Source: Leptolyngbya sp. O-77
Lineage (GTDB): Bacteria > Cyanobacteriota > Cyanobacteriia > Elainellales > Elainellaceae
DNA: 64,000 nt
Assembly (NCBI RefSeq): GCF_001548395.1
Contig: NZ_AP017367.1
Coordinates: 2,517,001-2,581,000, forward strand
Direction: 5' to 3'
The position numbers and the translations under genes are program-made. Shown in pieces: positions 1 to 8,450 of the stretch (the stretch's first letter is position 1; every line of letters starts with the position of its first letter). Below the pieces are notes generated by a model. The model had not been told where the DNA came from, ran no database searches, and saw nothing but the letters and a program-made list of their open reading frames with translations.

Positions 1-1
1 G

Positions 2-382
2 TCGGGCTTTTATTGGCCCCAGTTTGTGCCCGCGCAGATTGGCTTTGCGTCGGATGAGGCAGCGACAAACCAAGGCATGATTACCAATCAGGTGACCTTG
101 GGCGGGCTGTGGCTGCGGTTTACTGGCCCCTGCCGCTTTCAGTCCAAAAAGAACCTGCTGGCGTTTGACTTTACCAAAATGGCAATTGGCGCGGGCGATC
201 GCCCCCTGTGGCAGCGCACCCTGCGCGAAGAATCAGCGGCAGCATTTGCGGCACAGGCGATCGCCAAGTTGCCTTTCTTTGCCTTTTTTCAGGCTACGCC
301 CCACTTTTTGGCAGCACGGGGACGCGGCGGTGGTCTGGCAATCTGGGTCAAGCAGTCAGACTTCTATCAGTCAGACTGCTAG
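2..382 (+). CDS. C-terminal part of a hypothetical protein, possibly PAP/fibrillin-like (5' end outside window)
   Basis: An open frame runs from the window edge to a TAG at 380-382, giving about 126 residues; the true start lies upstream. Visible pieces are a W-L-R-F-T-G strand motif, a hydrophobic L-L-A-F-D-F stretch and a Gly/Arg-rich C-terminus (ARGRGGGLAIWVK). These loosely resemble the C-terminal beta-barrel of plastid-lipid-associated (PAP/fibrillin) proteins found in cyanobacteria, but no diagnostic residue makes this secure. Its last four bases overlap the end of the convergent antiporter gene. The frame is clearly coding; the family call is tentative. Confidence 0.45.
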   Translation, partial: SGFYWPQFVPAQIGFASDEAATNQGMITNQVTLGGLWLRFTGPCRFQSKKNLLAFDFTKMAIGAGDRPLWQRTLREESAAAFAAQAIAKLPFFAFFQATPHFLAARGRGGGLAIWVKQSDFYQSDC

Positions 383-2559
383 GAGACGGGCGCTTCTGAC
401 GCATCGTCTGGCGCAATGCCGGAAGTTAGAGCATCGGCCGTAGCTTGGGGCGTTTCGCCTCTGGGTTCATTAGGGATTGCATTAGGGATTTCGTCAGGGG
501 TGTCGTCGGGGGTGTCGTCGGGAACCGTGGAGTCAGGGCGATCGCCCTCGACCTCCTCAGTGACAGGCGCAGCAGCGATGGATTTCGACAAAAGCTGTTC
601 GATTTCAACTGAGGGCTGGGGCAAGGTTTCCACCTCGGCAATGCGCTCCGGCATCAGACGGGCGTTGGGGTTGCTGCCGCCCAATCGTTTCAGCATTTTG
701 GATTTGGGATTGTGCCACAGGTACAAGAGGCGATCGCCCTCCTGCAAGACCTCCGTCGAGGCAACCTGAAGCTGCCCGTCGCGCTCTACCAGCAGCGGCA
801 TCAGCTTGCCGTCCGCAATCAGCGTTGCCAGATGCACCTGCTGCTCGACCAGGATCGGCTCCTGAAGGACGGTTTCTCCCAAGCGCACATCGCGATCCTC
901 CAAGTAACGGTTCCAGGTTTTCAGCGGCATTTTGGGCACAAAGGCGGGCTGCACCTTGGGCGAGGCGGGAGAGGTTGTGGAGGCGCTAGCAACACTGGTG
1001 GTGGTCGCCACGGGTTCAGTCTCCTGGCTCAAATCTCCCGGCACAACGGCCAGCACGCGGGGCGGCTGAAACTCCTCCGCAGCCCGCTGCGCCAGCACTT
1101 GATTCACCTGGCCATTGCTGGTCAGCGCCAAAAAGGTGCCTGCCCGCCCCAGTCCCGCCTGCTCCAGCACGTCGGTATCGAGCGCACTACTGGCGATCGC
1201 CCGCAAACCCTCCTGTTCCGCCAGTTTGCACGCCGCCAGGTCAGTGTCGATCAGCACCACCGACTCGCCCCGCTCCTGAAACATGCGCCCAATTAGCAGG
1301 CTTAGCGGGTTGCAGCCGACAATCACCGCCCCCGTCGCCTGCTTAGACGTAATATCTAACCATTCTGCCACCCACCGCGCCGTCAGCCCCTGCAAAAACA
1401 CGGTCGAAAGGATCGTCAGAAACACCAGCGCCTTAATCGCCTCGCCACCGCTGATGCCGCGCTGAGTCAGCAAAATCGCAAACAGCGAGGCCACCGATGC
1501 AGACACAATGCCCCTGGGCGCAACCCAGCACATGAAGAGCTTCTGTCGCCAGTTCAGCCCGCTGTTCCAGGTACATACCGCCACATTCAACGGCCGCACG
1601 ACAAACATCAGCGCCAGCACCGTCAGCCCAGCGCCCCAGCCCAGCGCAAACAAACTGGCGATCGACAAATCCGCTGCCAGCAGCACGAATAAAATCGACA
1701 CCGCCAAAATTGTCAGTTGCTCCTTAAACCGCCGCAGCAGCCGCTCATCAGGAATCGACGAGGCCCGCAGCACCAACCCCGCCAGCACCACCGTCATCAA
1801 CCCCGACTCGCTGCGGATGCTCTGGGCCAGCCCAAACAAGCCCCACACGCCTGCCAGCACGACCAGATTTTTCTGCCCTTCCGACAAAAACTTCGCCTGT
1901 TTGAGAAATTGCCCCAGCAGCCAGCCGCCCAGTGCCCCAATGCCGCCGCCAATGCCCAGCCGCAGCAGCAGCCCACTGGCTACCGACAGCGGCGCTGCGT
2001 TGCCATTCAGAATCACATCCAGCACCACCACCGCCAAAATCGCGCCCACCGGATCGATCAGCACGCCCTCGCCTTCTAGCAAGCTGGATACCTGGCGATC
2101 GACCTGCACTTGCTTCATGAGCGGGCTGATCACGGTCGGTCCGGTAACGACGACCAGCGAGGCATAAAGAAAGGCGATCGCCCAGGGAAATTCGCCTAGC
2201 CAGTGGGCCGCCATGCCGCCGCCCAGCAGCGTAATTAGCGTACCCAGGGTGACAAGGTTCCGCAGGCTGCCTGATACCGTGCTGAGCTGCCGCAGTTCCA
2301 AGTTCAGCCCGCCTTCAAACAAGATCAGCGCCACCGACAGCGCCACAATCACCTCCAGACCCACACCGAGGGACTGCGGATGCAGCCAGTCCAGCCCGTC
2401 GCCCCCCAGCACAATGCCAAAAATCAGCAAAAACACAATGCTGGGCACGTTGAAAAAGGCCGCCACCACCTGACCGCTAATGCCCGCCAGCACCGCAATC
2501 ACAAATTGCAGCATCAGCGCCAGCGGCGTTTCGGGCGTGGGCGACAATCCCTCAATCAT
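379..2559 (-). CDS. Na+/H+ antiporter, NhaP/CPA1 type with C-terminal Rossmann (TrkA-N-like) domain
   Basis: About 726 residues from the ATG at 2559; a GTG at 2592 would add 11. The first ~390 residues contain a dozen hydrophobic segments with CPA1 hallmarks: the TGPTVISPLMKQ loop and WVAPRGIVSASVASL near the end of the membrane part. A Rossmann-like segment follows (GAVIVGCNPLSLLIGRMF, then VVLIDTD), and then a TrkA-C-like stretch. This arrangement is typical of cyanobacterial NhaP/NhaS antiporters, which exchange Na+ or K+ for H+ across the plasma or thylakoid membrane. The last ~60 residues are a low-complexity acidic and proline-rich tail (repeats of PDDTPDD) that is probably disordered. 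The gene converges on the partial upstream gene and overlaps it by four bases. Confidence 0.88.
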   Translation of the reverse strand: MIEGLSPTPETPLALMLQFVIAVLAGISGQVVAAFFNVPSIVFLLIFGIVLGGDGLDWLHPQSLGVGLEVIVALSVALILFEGGLNLELRQLSTVSGSLRNLVTLGTLITLLGGGMAAHWLGEFPWAIAFLYASLVVVTGPTVISPLMKQVQVDRQVSSLLEGEGVLIDPVGAILAVVVLDVILNGNAAPLSVASGLLLRLGIGGGIGALGGWLLGQFLKQAKFLSEGQKNLVVLAGVWGLFGLAQSIRSESGLMTVVLAGLVLRASSIPDERLLRRFKEQLTILAVSILFVLLAADLSIASLFALGWGAGLTVLALMFVVRPLNVAVCTWNSGLNWRQKLFMCWVAPRGIVSASVASLFAILLTQRGISGGEAIKALVFLTILSTVFLQGLTARWVAEWLDITSKQATGAVIVGCNPLSLLIGRMFQERGESVVLIDTDLAACKLAEQEGLRAIASSALDTDVLEQAGLGRAGTFLALTSNGQVNQVLAQRAAEEFQPPRVLAVVPGDLSQETEPVATTTSVASASTTSPASPKVQPAFVPKMPLKTWNRYLEDRDVRLGETVLQEPILVEQQVHLATLIADGKLMPLLVERDGQLQVASTEVLQEGDRLLYLWHNPKSKMLKRLGGSNPNARLMPERIAEVETLPQPSVEIEQLLSKSIAAAPVTEEVEGDRPDSTVPDDTPDDTPDEIPNAIPNEPRGETPQATADALTSGIAPDDASEAPVS

Positions 2560-2885
2560 GGCAACAGGTGGGCACTTGCCGCCCCAAAACACGGTTTACC
2601 ACGATGCCTTTAGCCAAATGCCTGAATCTGAAGACGGCTTTGAATAGGGTCTGACTCATCATTTTCTAACTGTAATCGGCAACGGGCGGCATAGACCGAT
2701 CCTAGCTTTCCCTGCGGACCCCAATTCTCTTCACAAGAGGAATCCAGCTGGCTCTACAGGGGCGATCGCACTTCTTAAAAATCGCCTACACAAATCTCGC
2801 GCAAATCTTACGCTCACTCCCAGCCGCACCCAGAAAAGCTATACACTGGGCAATGGCTTGTCGTTTTTCTCACCCGTGACCAGCT
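2560..2885. other. Intergenic region, antiporter / ccmP divergent promoters
   Basis: No gene is seen. The two flanking genes are transcribed away from each other, so both promoters should lie here. A TATACA at 2840-2845 could be the -10 element for ccmP. One HIP1 octamer is present near 2762. Confidence 0.4.
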
Positions 2886-3527
2886 TTGGGAATTGAGCTT
2901 CGCAGCTACGTTTATATTGACCGCTTACAATCCCAGCACGCCGCCTACATGGGCACCGTCGCCGTTGGGTTTCTGCCATTGCCGGGTGATGCCTCTCTGT
3001 GGATCGAGATTTCGCCAGGGATTGAAATCAATCGCCTGATGGACATTGCGCTCAAGTCTGCCGTCGTGCGGCCGGGTGTGTTGTTTACCGAGCGGCTATA
3101 TGGCTTGCTGGAGGTACATTCCAGCAGCCAGGGCGAAACGCAGGCGGCAGGCCGGGCGATTCTGGCGGAATTGGGCGTGCGGGCGCAAGATTGCTACAAA
3201 CCGCGCATCATCTCCAGCCAGATCATCCGCAACATCGACCCACACCACGCCCAGCTCATCAACCGCAACCGCCGCGGGCAAATGCTGCTGTCGGGACAAA
3301 CGCTATACGTGCTGGAGGTCGAGCCAGCCGCCTACGCCTCGCTGGCCGCCAACGAAGCCGAAAAAGCCGCACTGATCAACATCCTGCAAATTTCCTCCGT
3401 GGGCAGCTTTGGGCGGCTCTATCTAGGAGGCGAAGAGCGAGACATTATCGCGGGTTCTCGCGCAGCAATCGAGGCAATCGAGAACTCGTCGGGCCGGCCG
3501 TTCCCGGACGCGGGACGCAAAGAGTAG
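2886..3527 (+). CDS. ccmP: Carboxysome shell protein CcmP (tandem BMC domain)
   Basis: 213 residues, the usual CcmP size. It starts at a TTG, chosen because the family begins M-G-x-E-L-R-S-Y-V as seen here. Two BMC folds are visible: residues ~20-100 (GFLPLPGDASLWIEISPG ... YGLLEVHS) and ~110-205 (INRNRRGQMLLSGQTLYVLE ... SSVGSFGRLYLGGEE). In known CcmP two trimers stack to form a gated central pore in the beta-carboxysome shell, thought to let larger metabolites pass. The gene stands alone rather than in a ccmKLMNO cluster, as is normal for ccmP. The pentapeptide-repeat gene follows 16 bases downstream and is probably cotranscribed. Confidence 0.85.
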   Translation: MGIELRSYVYIDRLQSQHAAYMGTVAVGFLPLPGDASLWIEISPGIEINRLMDIALKSAVVRPGVLFTERLYGLLEVHSSSQGETQAAGRAILAELGVRAQDCYKPRIISSQIIRNIDPHHAQLINRNRRGQMLLSGQTLYVLEVEPAAYASLAANEAEKAALINILQISSVGSFGRLYLGGEERDIIAGSRAAIEAIENSSGRPFPDAGRKE

Positions 3528-3543
3528 GGCACGGGAGCGGGCT

Positions 3544-4245
3544 ATGGCAAACGCCGAGCATGTGGCGCTGCTGCGGACAGGGGGCGATCGCTGGAACGAG
3601 TGGCGATCGCATGCTCCCGACATCACGCCAGACCTCAGCCATGCCAACCTCATCGGATTCGACTTGCAGGGCCTCAATTTGCGCCATGCCAACCTCCAGA
3701 ACGCCAATCTTGCCTTTGCGCTGCTACGAGCTGCTAACCTCAGCCGTGCTGACCTGACGCTGGCAACCCTGCACAGCGCTCAGCTTCAGGCGGCTGACCT
3801 GTCTGATGCTCTGCTGGTTGGGGCCACCTTGCAACAAGCCGATCTGCGAGATGCCAGCTTTTATCGCGCCAACCTGACCGGAGCAAATCTCAGCTATGCC
3901 AACGCCCGCGCCACAAACTTTGCCTACGCCAATCTAGAGCGCAGCAGCCTCGCCTATGCCAACCTGCAACGCGCCACGCTAAACCACGCCAACCTGTGCA
4001 AAGCCAATCTGCTAGAAACAGAGTTGATTAATGCCTATCTCTTCGAGGCACAGCTTCAGGGCGCACAGTTGGTTTCCACCCACCTCAGCCGCGCTTACCT
4101 GTTCGGAGCCAATTTTCAACAGGCAACCCTCATTCAGACAGATTTGCGCTGGGCAACCCTGAGTTACGCCACCTTAGAAGATGCAATCCTACAAGACACC
4201 GACCTCAGCCGTTCCACCTTACAGCCCCGCCCGCCCCAGTGCTAG
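3544..4245 (+). CDS. Pentapeptide-repeat protein
   Basis: 233 residues. After ~30 residues almost the whole chain is A(D/N)LXX pentapeptides (for example ANLSRADLTLATL, ANLTGANLSYANA), about 38 repeats that would form a right-handed quadrilateral beta-helix. There is no signal peptide or transmembrane segment, so it is probably cytoplasmic. Such proteins are abundant in cyanobacteria and mostly of unknown role. It lies 16 bases after ccmP in the same direction; this suggests cotranscription but does not prove a carboxysome role. Repeat content is certain, function is not known. Confidence 0.85.
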   Translation: MANAEHVALLRTGGDRWNEWRSHAPDITPDLSHANLIGFDLQGLNLRHANLQNANLAFALLRAANLSRADLTLATLHSAQLQAADLSDALLVGATLQQADLRDASFYRANLTGANLSYANARATNFAYANLERSSLAYANLQRATLNHANLCKANLLETELINAYLFEAQLQGAQLVSTHLSRAYLFGANFQQATLIQTDLRWATLSYATLEDAILQDTDLSRSTLQPRPPQC

Positions 4246-4252
4246 CCTCAAC

Positions 4253-5003
4253 GGTAGTGCCTTTTAGCAAAGGACAGAGGAAAAGCTAAGCTCTTCCCGC
4301 TCTGCCAACTTCTCTCTGACATGGCAATTGTAGTCGTGGATGAACATCCAGATCGCACCGATGTGGTTCTCTATCTTCTTGGAAAAAGACAACGTCTTCC
4401 TCACCAACCGTGAAATCCGCTGTCTCAGGGTGATGTTCAGGCGTTCGATGTAGCTCGTCAATCCACTCTCTTTGCCAACAGCCGCATGGCGTTTGCTTGG
4501 GATGACGGTGACATAGGCCTCCCAGTCATCGGTATAGACTTTGGCACACTGTCGATAGACCGCCGGGGTGGACTGCCAGAGGGCGATCGCCGATACCCGA
4601 GAGCGCTCACCGATGTGGCAGCCGATGATTTCTCGGGTATCGGCATCGATTGCCGCTTTGGGCACAGCTTTGTAGCGCGCGTTGGCGTAGATCTGGAGCC
4701 AGCTATCCGAGACACCGCTGACCCTGGCAATACCGGCTAATGGAATTTTTTCCAACAGCAGTAGATTGACGAAAGCCCGGGTGTCCTTATCTTTCGGCTT
4801 CCACTGGGGATCTTCTACGAATTGGCGGTTGCAGTCTCGGCACTTGTAGTTTTGCTTGCCACGCCGAGTGGTGCCGTTCTTGGAGATGTCGTGAGACCCA
4901 CAGGTTGGACAGATCCTCTCGATGGTCATGGAGCCTACTCCCCCAAAATCTGCGAATACGACAGCGTTACCTTTTTCTGTATCCTTTACGATAATCTACT
5001 ACC
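4253..5003. mobile_element. IS1-family-like insertion sequence, decayed
   Basis: The element is bounded by imperfect inverted repeats that start GGTAGT at 4253 and, on the other strand, GGTAGT ending at 5003; about 16 of the first 22 bases match. It carries one transposase frame on the minus strand. At 751 bp it is a little shorter than normal for the family, in agreement with the internal deletion in the transposase. I see no matching 8-9 bp target duplication at the flanks, so the insertion is old or one end has eroded. Confidence 0.7.
4264..4929 (-). pseudogene. IS1-family transposase with internal deletion of the first catalytic region
   Basis: 221 residues. The N-terminus has the IS1 zinc-finger (CPTCGSHDISKNG ... 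NYKCRDCNRQF) followed by an HTH region. The C-terminal half matches the IS1 DDE core closely (REIIGCHIGERSR, VYRQCAKVYTDDWEAY, RLVRKTLSFSKKIENHIGAI). The segment that normally joins them, about 35-40 residues holding the first catalytic Asp (family C-D-E-M-W-S-F) and the K-x-W-x-W-L-A strand, is missing: the chain runs straight from YKAVPKAAID to ADTREIIGC. The reading frame is intact, so this looks like an in-frame deletion rather than a frameshift. Without the first Asp it should not catalyse transposition. Confidence 0.8.
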
Positions 5004-5036
5004 TTTTAATCTTTGACTTTTTCCCTTCGCCTGCGC

Positions 5037-5618
5037 TTACTCCTGCCAAAACCACTCGAGGTTGAGCACAAATCCAGGCAAAACAGACTCTTCCGAAAGA
5101 GCTGCCGGAGTCTGCAAAATCTCTGGAGGATAACCCGGACGGTAGATTTCGACCTGTCGCTGCTTGCGGTCAATCAGCCAGCCGAGCCTCACGCCGTTGT
5201 CTATGTATTCGCGCATCTTGGCTTGCGCTGCCTCCAGGCTGTCGGTGGGAGACATTAACTCCAGCACAAAATCGGGGGCAAGGGGGGGAAACTTTTCTCG
5301 CTGCTCTGGGATCAGATCCTCCCACCGCTCCTTCGCAACCCATGCAACATCCGGTGAGCGATCGGCTCCATTGGGTAGCTTGAAGCAGGTTGAGGAGTCA
5401 AACACTTTTCCAAGTTGCGTCTGGCGATTCCAGATAACGAAGTCTGCATTGATTTCTGAATTGCGATTCCCGGTTTCTCCGCCTGTGGGTGGCATGAAAA
5501 TGAGTGCTCCTGTTGCCGAACGTTCAATTCTTAAATCAGGATTTGCCCGACACAGGTCATAAAACTGGTCGTCGCTCAATTGCGTGGAGATGGGCATCTG
5601 AAGTGTAAGCGTGTCCAT
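5037..5618 (-). CDS. Uma2-family (DUF820) putative restriction-like endonuclease
   Basis: 193 residues, typical length. The PD-(D/E)XK-like core is visible: RIERSATGALIFMPP near residue 30, SPDVAWVAKERW near 88, and FVLELMSPTDSLEAAQAKM near 118, followed by WLIDRKQRQVEIYRP. This family has expanded greatly in cyanobacteria; molecular roles are unproven although the fold predicts nuclease activity. It is a single gene that ends next to the IS1-like element. Confidence 0.88.
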   Translation of the reverse strand: MDTLTLQMPISTQLSDDQFYDLCRANPDLRIERSATGALIFMPPTGGETGNRNSEINADFVIWNRQTQLGKVFDSSTCFKLPNGADRSPDVAWVAKERWEDLIPEQREKFPPLAPDFVLELMSPTDSLEAAQAKMREYIDNGVRLGWLIDRKQRQVEIYRPGYPPEILQTPAALSEESVLPGFVLNLEWFWQE

Positions 5619-5823
5619 TGGCAGCGAGGAGAATTACCCGAATTAGAAATGATTCGAGCTTTATCGAGGTGCTTTCTTTATCGAGGTGCTTTTCAGTCTA
5701 TCCCACTCCTGGGGTCGAGTTTAGAGGGGCATCGGTGGGATTTCAATCCTGATACGGCCTCAGCCCGAACTGCTAATCACCTGCTATACCTGGAGGAGAG
5801 ACCTCTTTCTTCCCAGAATTCCC

Positions 5824-6009
5824 ATGCAAAAGCTAAAACCCGAAGACGTGCTGCTGAGCGTGGCGACGGTGCCGCTGCTGGCGGGGCTGGTGGCGGCGCG
5901 GGCGATCGCCCAGGTGATGGTGTCTGTGGGGCAGACCAGCGAGGAGCTATTTCGGGGCGATCGCCTGCCCACGCTGCATGTCCATTCCTCCCACGATTCC
6001 TCAGTCTGA
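5824..6009 (+). CDS. Small hypothetical protein with one transmembrane segment
   Basis: 61 residues starting MQKLKPEDVLLSVATVP, with a hydrophobic stretch at residues ~9-33 and a short polar tail containing FRGDRLP. The opening K-x-E-D-x-L-L-S followed by a membrane segment resembles small cyanobacterial hypotheticals that I recall only generally. HIP1 octamers fall inside it, as in the genes around it. No good Shine-Dalgarno sequence lies directly upstream. A real gene is likely but not certain. Confidence 0.5.
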   Translation: MQKLKPEDVLLSVATVPLLAGLVAARAIAQVMVSVGQTSEELFRGDRLPTLHVHSSHDSSV

Positions 6010-6527
6010 GCGAGTCCCCCAAAAATAAGCCAGAAAGCAAAACGGGAGAGAACGTTGCGTCCTCCCCCGGCTGGTTATTTCGATTGCCGCGCTGTGGCGG
6101 GCGATGCTTTGGTTGGTCGGAATCCGATTGCTTGAGCCTCTGGCTGAGCGCTTTGAACTGTTTCCGCAGTTGCCGCTGGCGGGCACTGCCGCCTTTGCCC
6201 TTGGCATTGCGCCCTTCTCGCCGGGGAGATTCCCAGCGCTTGAGTTGTCGTGACACTTGCTTTGCCTCCCTGGCATTTACACAGGCATTTACACGCTTAT
6301 TGTATGAATTCCACAGCAAGGTTGGCGATTCCGGATTTCCCTGATGGCACGGATGGGTTTCCCGATGATTTCCCAGCCACGCAACGCTAATTTGGAAAAG
6401 CTTGCGAGATGTGGAGAACCTGGAAGGGCGATCGCCAAACACGCCATCATAGAAAAGCCCCTCCCATCCTACTCCCCATCCCATCATCTCCTCATCTCGA
6501 ACACCCCAACACCCCAACCCTCCCTCA
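6010..6527. other. Region without a supported gene upstream of the HdrB-like gene
   Basis: About 520 bases. The last 80 bases before the downstream start are C-rich and nearly free of G on the plus strand (repeats such as CCCCAACACCCCAACCC). On the minus strand a frame open from 6541 to 5777 covers this stretch and contains a Lys/Arg-rich segment, but it overlaps the small plus-strand gene and has no recognisable family or start site. I do not call it. Confidence 0.35.
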
Positions 6528-7454
6528 ATGACCCTTTCCACCGTTTCTACCCAAACCCTCCGCTACGCCTATTTTCCCGGCTGCGTCGCCCAGGGAGCTT
6601 GCCGAGAACTGTATCAATCGACCCAGGCGCTGACTCGTGCCCTGGGCATTGAGCTAGTGGAGCTAAAAAAGGCTTCCTGCTGCGGCTCCGGCACGTTCAA
6701 AGAAGATTCTCAACTGCTGGAAGACACCGTAAACGCCCGCAACATTGCCCTGGCTGAAGAACTAAACCTGCCGCTGCTGACCCATTGCAGCACTTGCCAG
6801 GGCGTGATTGGGCATGTGGACGAGCGGCTGAAGCACGCCAAGGAAGCCGATACTGCCTATTTTGACCAGGTGAACGGGCTGCTGAAGCAAGAGGGCTGCT
6901 CGCCCTACAAGGGCACCAGCGAAGTGAAGCATCTGCTGTGGGCGCTGGTCGGCGACTTTGGGCTGGAAGAGTTGCAGCGGCGGGTGACGCGCAAGCTGTC
7001 GGGGCTAAAGTGTGCGGCATTTTATGGCTGCTATCTGCTGCGGGCGCAAGATCATCTGGTCTACGACGATCCGTATAATCCCCAGTCGATGGAAAATGTG
7101 TTTCGGGCGGTGGGCGCAGAACCTGTGTTTTATCGGGGACGGACGCAGTGCTGCGGCTGGCCGCTGTCGAGCTACGCCACCGAAACTTCTTTCAAGATGG
7201 CGGGTGGGCACATTCTGGAGGCGATCGCCGCTGGAGCCGACTGCCTCGTGACACCTTGCCCGCTGTGCCACCTCAACCTGGATTCGCGCCAGCCCGAAGT
7301 GCAGCAGGTCATCGGCGAAACCTTGGGTCTGCCCGTTCTGCATCTGCCGCAGCTCGTGGCGCTGGCGCTGGGCATCAGCCCTAAGGAGCTAGGGCTGGAA
7401 CGTCATGTGGTTTCGACTCGTCCTGTGCTGGAGAAGTTAGGGATTAGGGGTTAG
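6528..7454 (+). CDS. HdrB-like iron-sulfur protein with two CCG domains
   Basis: 308 residues with two cysteine-rich CCG (PF02754-type) domains. The first spans residues ~17-90: PGCVAQGAC, KASCCGSGTF, THCSTC. The second spans ~165-250: FYGCYLL, TQCCGWPLSSYA, TPCPLCHLNLD. This is the subunit B fold of heterodisulfide reductase and of the SdhE/C-type membrane anchor of archaeal-type succinate dehydrogenases. In each domain the paired cysteines bind an unusual noncubane 4Fe-4S cluster. Cyanobacteria usually have one copy annotated as HdrB-like or SdhC-like. The C-terminal codons and the stop lie inside a heptamer repeat (7437-7471), so the last few residues are probably not conserved. Confidence 0.85.
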   Translation: MTLSTVSTQTLRYAYFPGCVAQGACRELYQSTQALTRALGIELVELKKASCCGSGTFKEDSQLLEDTVNARNIALAEELNLPLLTHCSTCQGVIGHVDERLKHAKEADTAYFDQVNGLLKQEGCSPYKGTSEVKHLLWALVGDFGLEELQRRVTRKLSGLKCAAFYGCYLLRAQDHLVYDDPYNPQSMENVFRAVGAEPVFYRGRTQCCGWPLSSYATETSFKMAGGHILEAIAAGADCLVTPCPLCHLNLDSRQPEVQQVIGETLGLPVLHLPQLVALALGISPKELGLERHVVSTRPVLEKLGIRG

Positions 7455-7471
7455 GGGTTGGGGGTTAGGGA
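7437..7471. repeat. Heptamer tandem repeat, TTAGGGG type, five units
   Basis: Five consecutive 7-base units: TTAGGGA, TTAGGGG, TTAGGGG, TTGGGGG, TTAGGGA. It begins inside the end of the HdrB-like gene and supplies that gene's stop codon. It belongs to the short tandem heptamer (STRR) type known from cyanobacteria. Confidence 0.8.
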
Positions 7472-7495
7472 GCAGGCATCAGGAGGTGAGGCGGA

Positions 7496-8446
7496 ATGAC
7501 GGAGGCAAATTCGCGGGGGAATGCTGCGGGCAATTTTCTGCACAGCCTGTCGCTACTGCTGAGTGGCGGCGTGATGGCGGCGGGGCTGGCGGTGGGCGTG
7601 GGGCTGTGGCAGGGGGGCGATCGCTTCTTGACGCAGCTTCGGGCGTTTTTCACGGTGCAGCAGCCCGCCCCGCAGGTGGATGTGCAGTCCCTCGTGGTGC
7701 AGCAGGTGCGGACGATGAGCGAACTGACGACGGCGGTGTTTGGGATGCAGGCCGTGGTGCCCACCAGCCGCGATCGCACGTTTGGCGGCTACACCATTGG
7801 GCAAACAACGCTGCTCTACATTGCCTATGGCGAAGTGCGGGCGGGCATTGACCTGTCGCAGATTTCGCCCACCGATGTGCAGGTGGTGGGAGAGAGGGTG
7901 ACCCTGCGCCTGCCGCCGCCGCGCATCCTGGACAGCAAAATCGACGTGACCCGCTCGCAAGTTTACGACTACGATCGCGGCTTTTTGGGACTGGGGCCAG
8001 ACGTTGCGCCGGAGCTTCAGGAGCTGGCGCAGCGACAGACACTCCAGGAAATCATTGCGGCGGCCTGTAGCCAGGGCATTTTGCAAACGGCGAGTGATCG
8101 CGCTCAAATCGCCATTACCCAACTCCTCAGTGCCGCAGGCTATCAGATCACGGTTCAGCCCCAGCCGCCCGCCCCCGACGCTTGCCCCGCTGCCACTGTG
8201 CCCGCAGGCGACCCCACAAGCCTGCCCGCCTCGCCCTCGCAGTCACCCACCATCAGTAACACGCCCGGAGCCGCGATGAACCCTGCCCCAGCAAGTCCAA
8301 CCCCGGTCAATGCTGCACCGCTGCGATCGCCGCTAAATCTGCCAACCCCAAACCCAGTGCCCCCCAACTCGCCCTCGCAAAATAACTCGCCCGAACTGCC
8401 AGGGACAGTCGGCAGCCGCCAACGTATGACCTTGCCGCTTGTCTGA
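7496..8446 (+). CDS. DUF4230 domain protein, membrane-anchored, proline-rich tail
   Basis: 316 residues. A single hydrophobic segment lies at residues ~15-40 (GGVMAAGLAVGVGLW), then the DUF4230 core at ~60-215 (VRTMSELTTAVFGMQAVV, LLYIAYGEVRAGIDLSQI, VTLRLPPPRILDSKIDV, YDYDRGFLGLGPD). The last ~100 residues are proline- and serine-rich, low in complexity and probably disordered. The family is widespread and has no assigned function; the anchor suggests that the core faces the periplasm. The gene follows the heptamer repeat and converges on the M20 gene with a four-base gap. Confidence 0.82.
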   Translation: MTEANSRGNAAGNFLHSLSLLLSGGVMAAGLAVGVGLWQGGDRFLTQLRAFFTVQQPAPQVDVQSLVVQQVRTMSELTTAVFGMQAVVPTSRDRTFGGYTIGQTTLLYIAYGEVRAGIDLSQISPTDVQVVGERVTLRLPPPRILDSKIDVTRSQVYDYDRGFLGLGPDVAPELQELAQRQTLQEIIAAACSQGILQTASDRAQIAITQLLSAAGYQITVQPQPPAPDACPAATVPAGDPTSLPASPSQSPTISNTPGAAMNPAPASPTPVNAAPLRSPLNLPTPNPVPPNSPSQNNSPELPGTVGSRQRMTLPLV

Positions 8447-8450
8447 CTCT

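Noticed and set aside
1508..2167. 219-codon plus-strand frame inside the antiporter gene
   Set aside because: It is the antisense shadow of a high-GC membrane protein gene whose own frame has clear family motifs.
5777..6541. Minus-strand open frame of 254 codons with a Lys/Arg-rich middle
   Set aside because: It overlaps a better small plus-strand gene, has no ribosome binding site, no family features and low-complexity ends.
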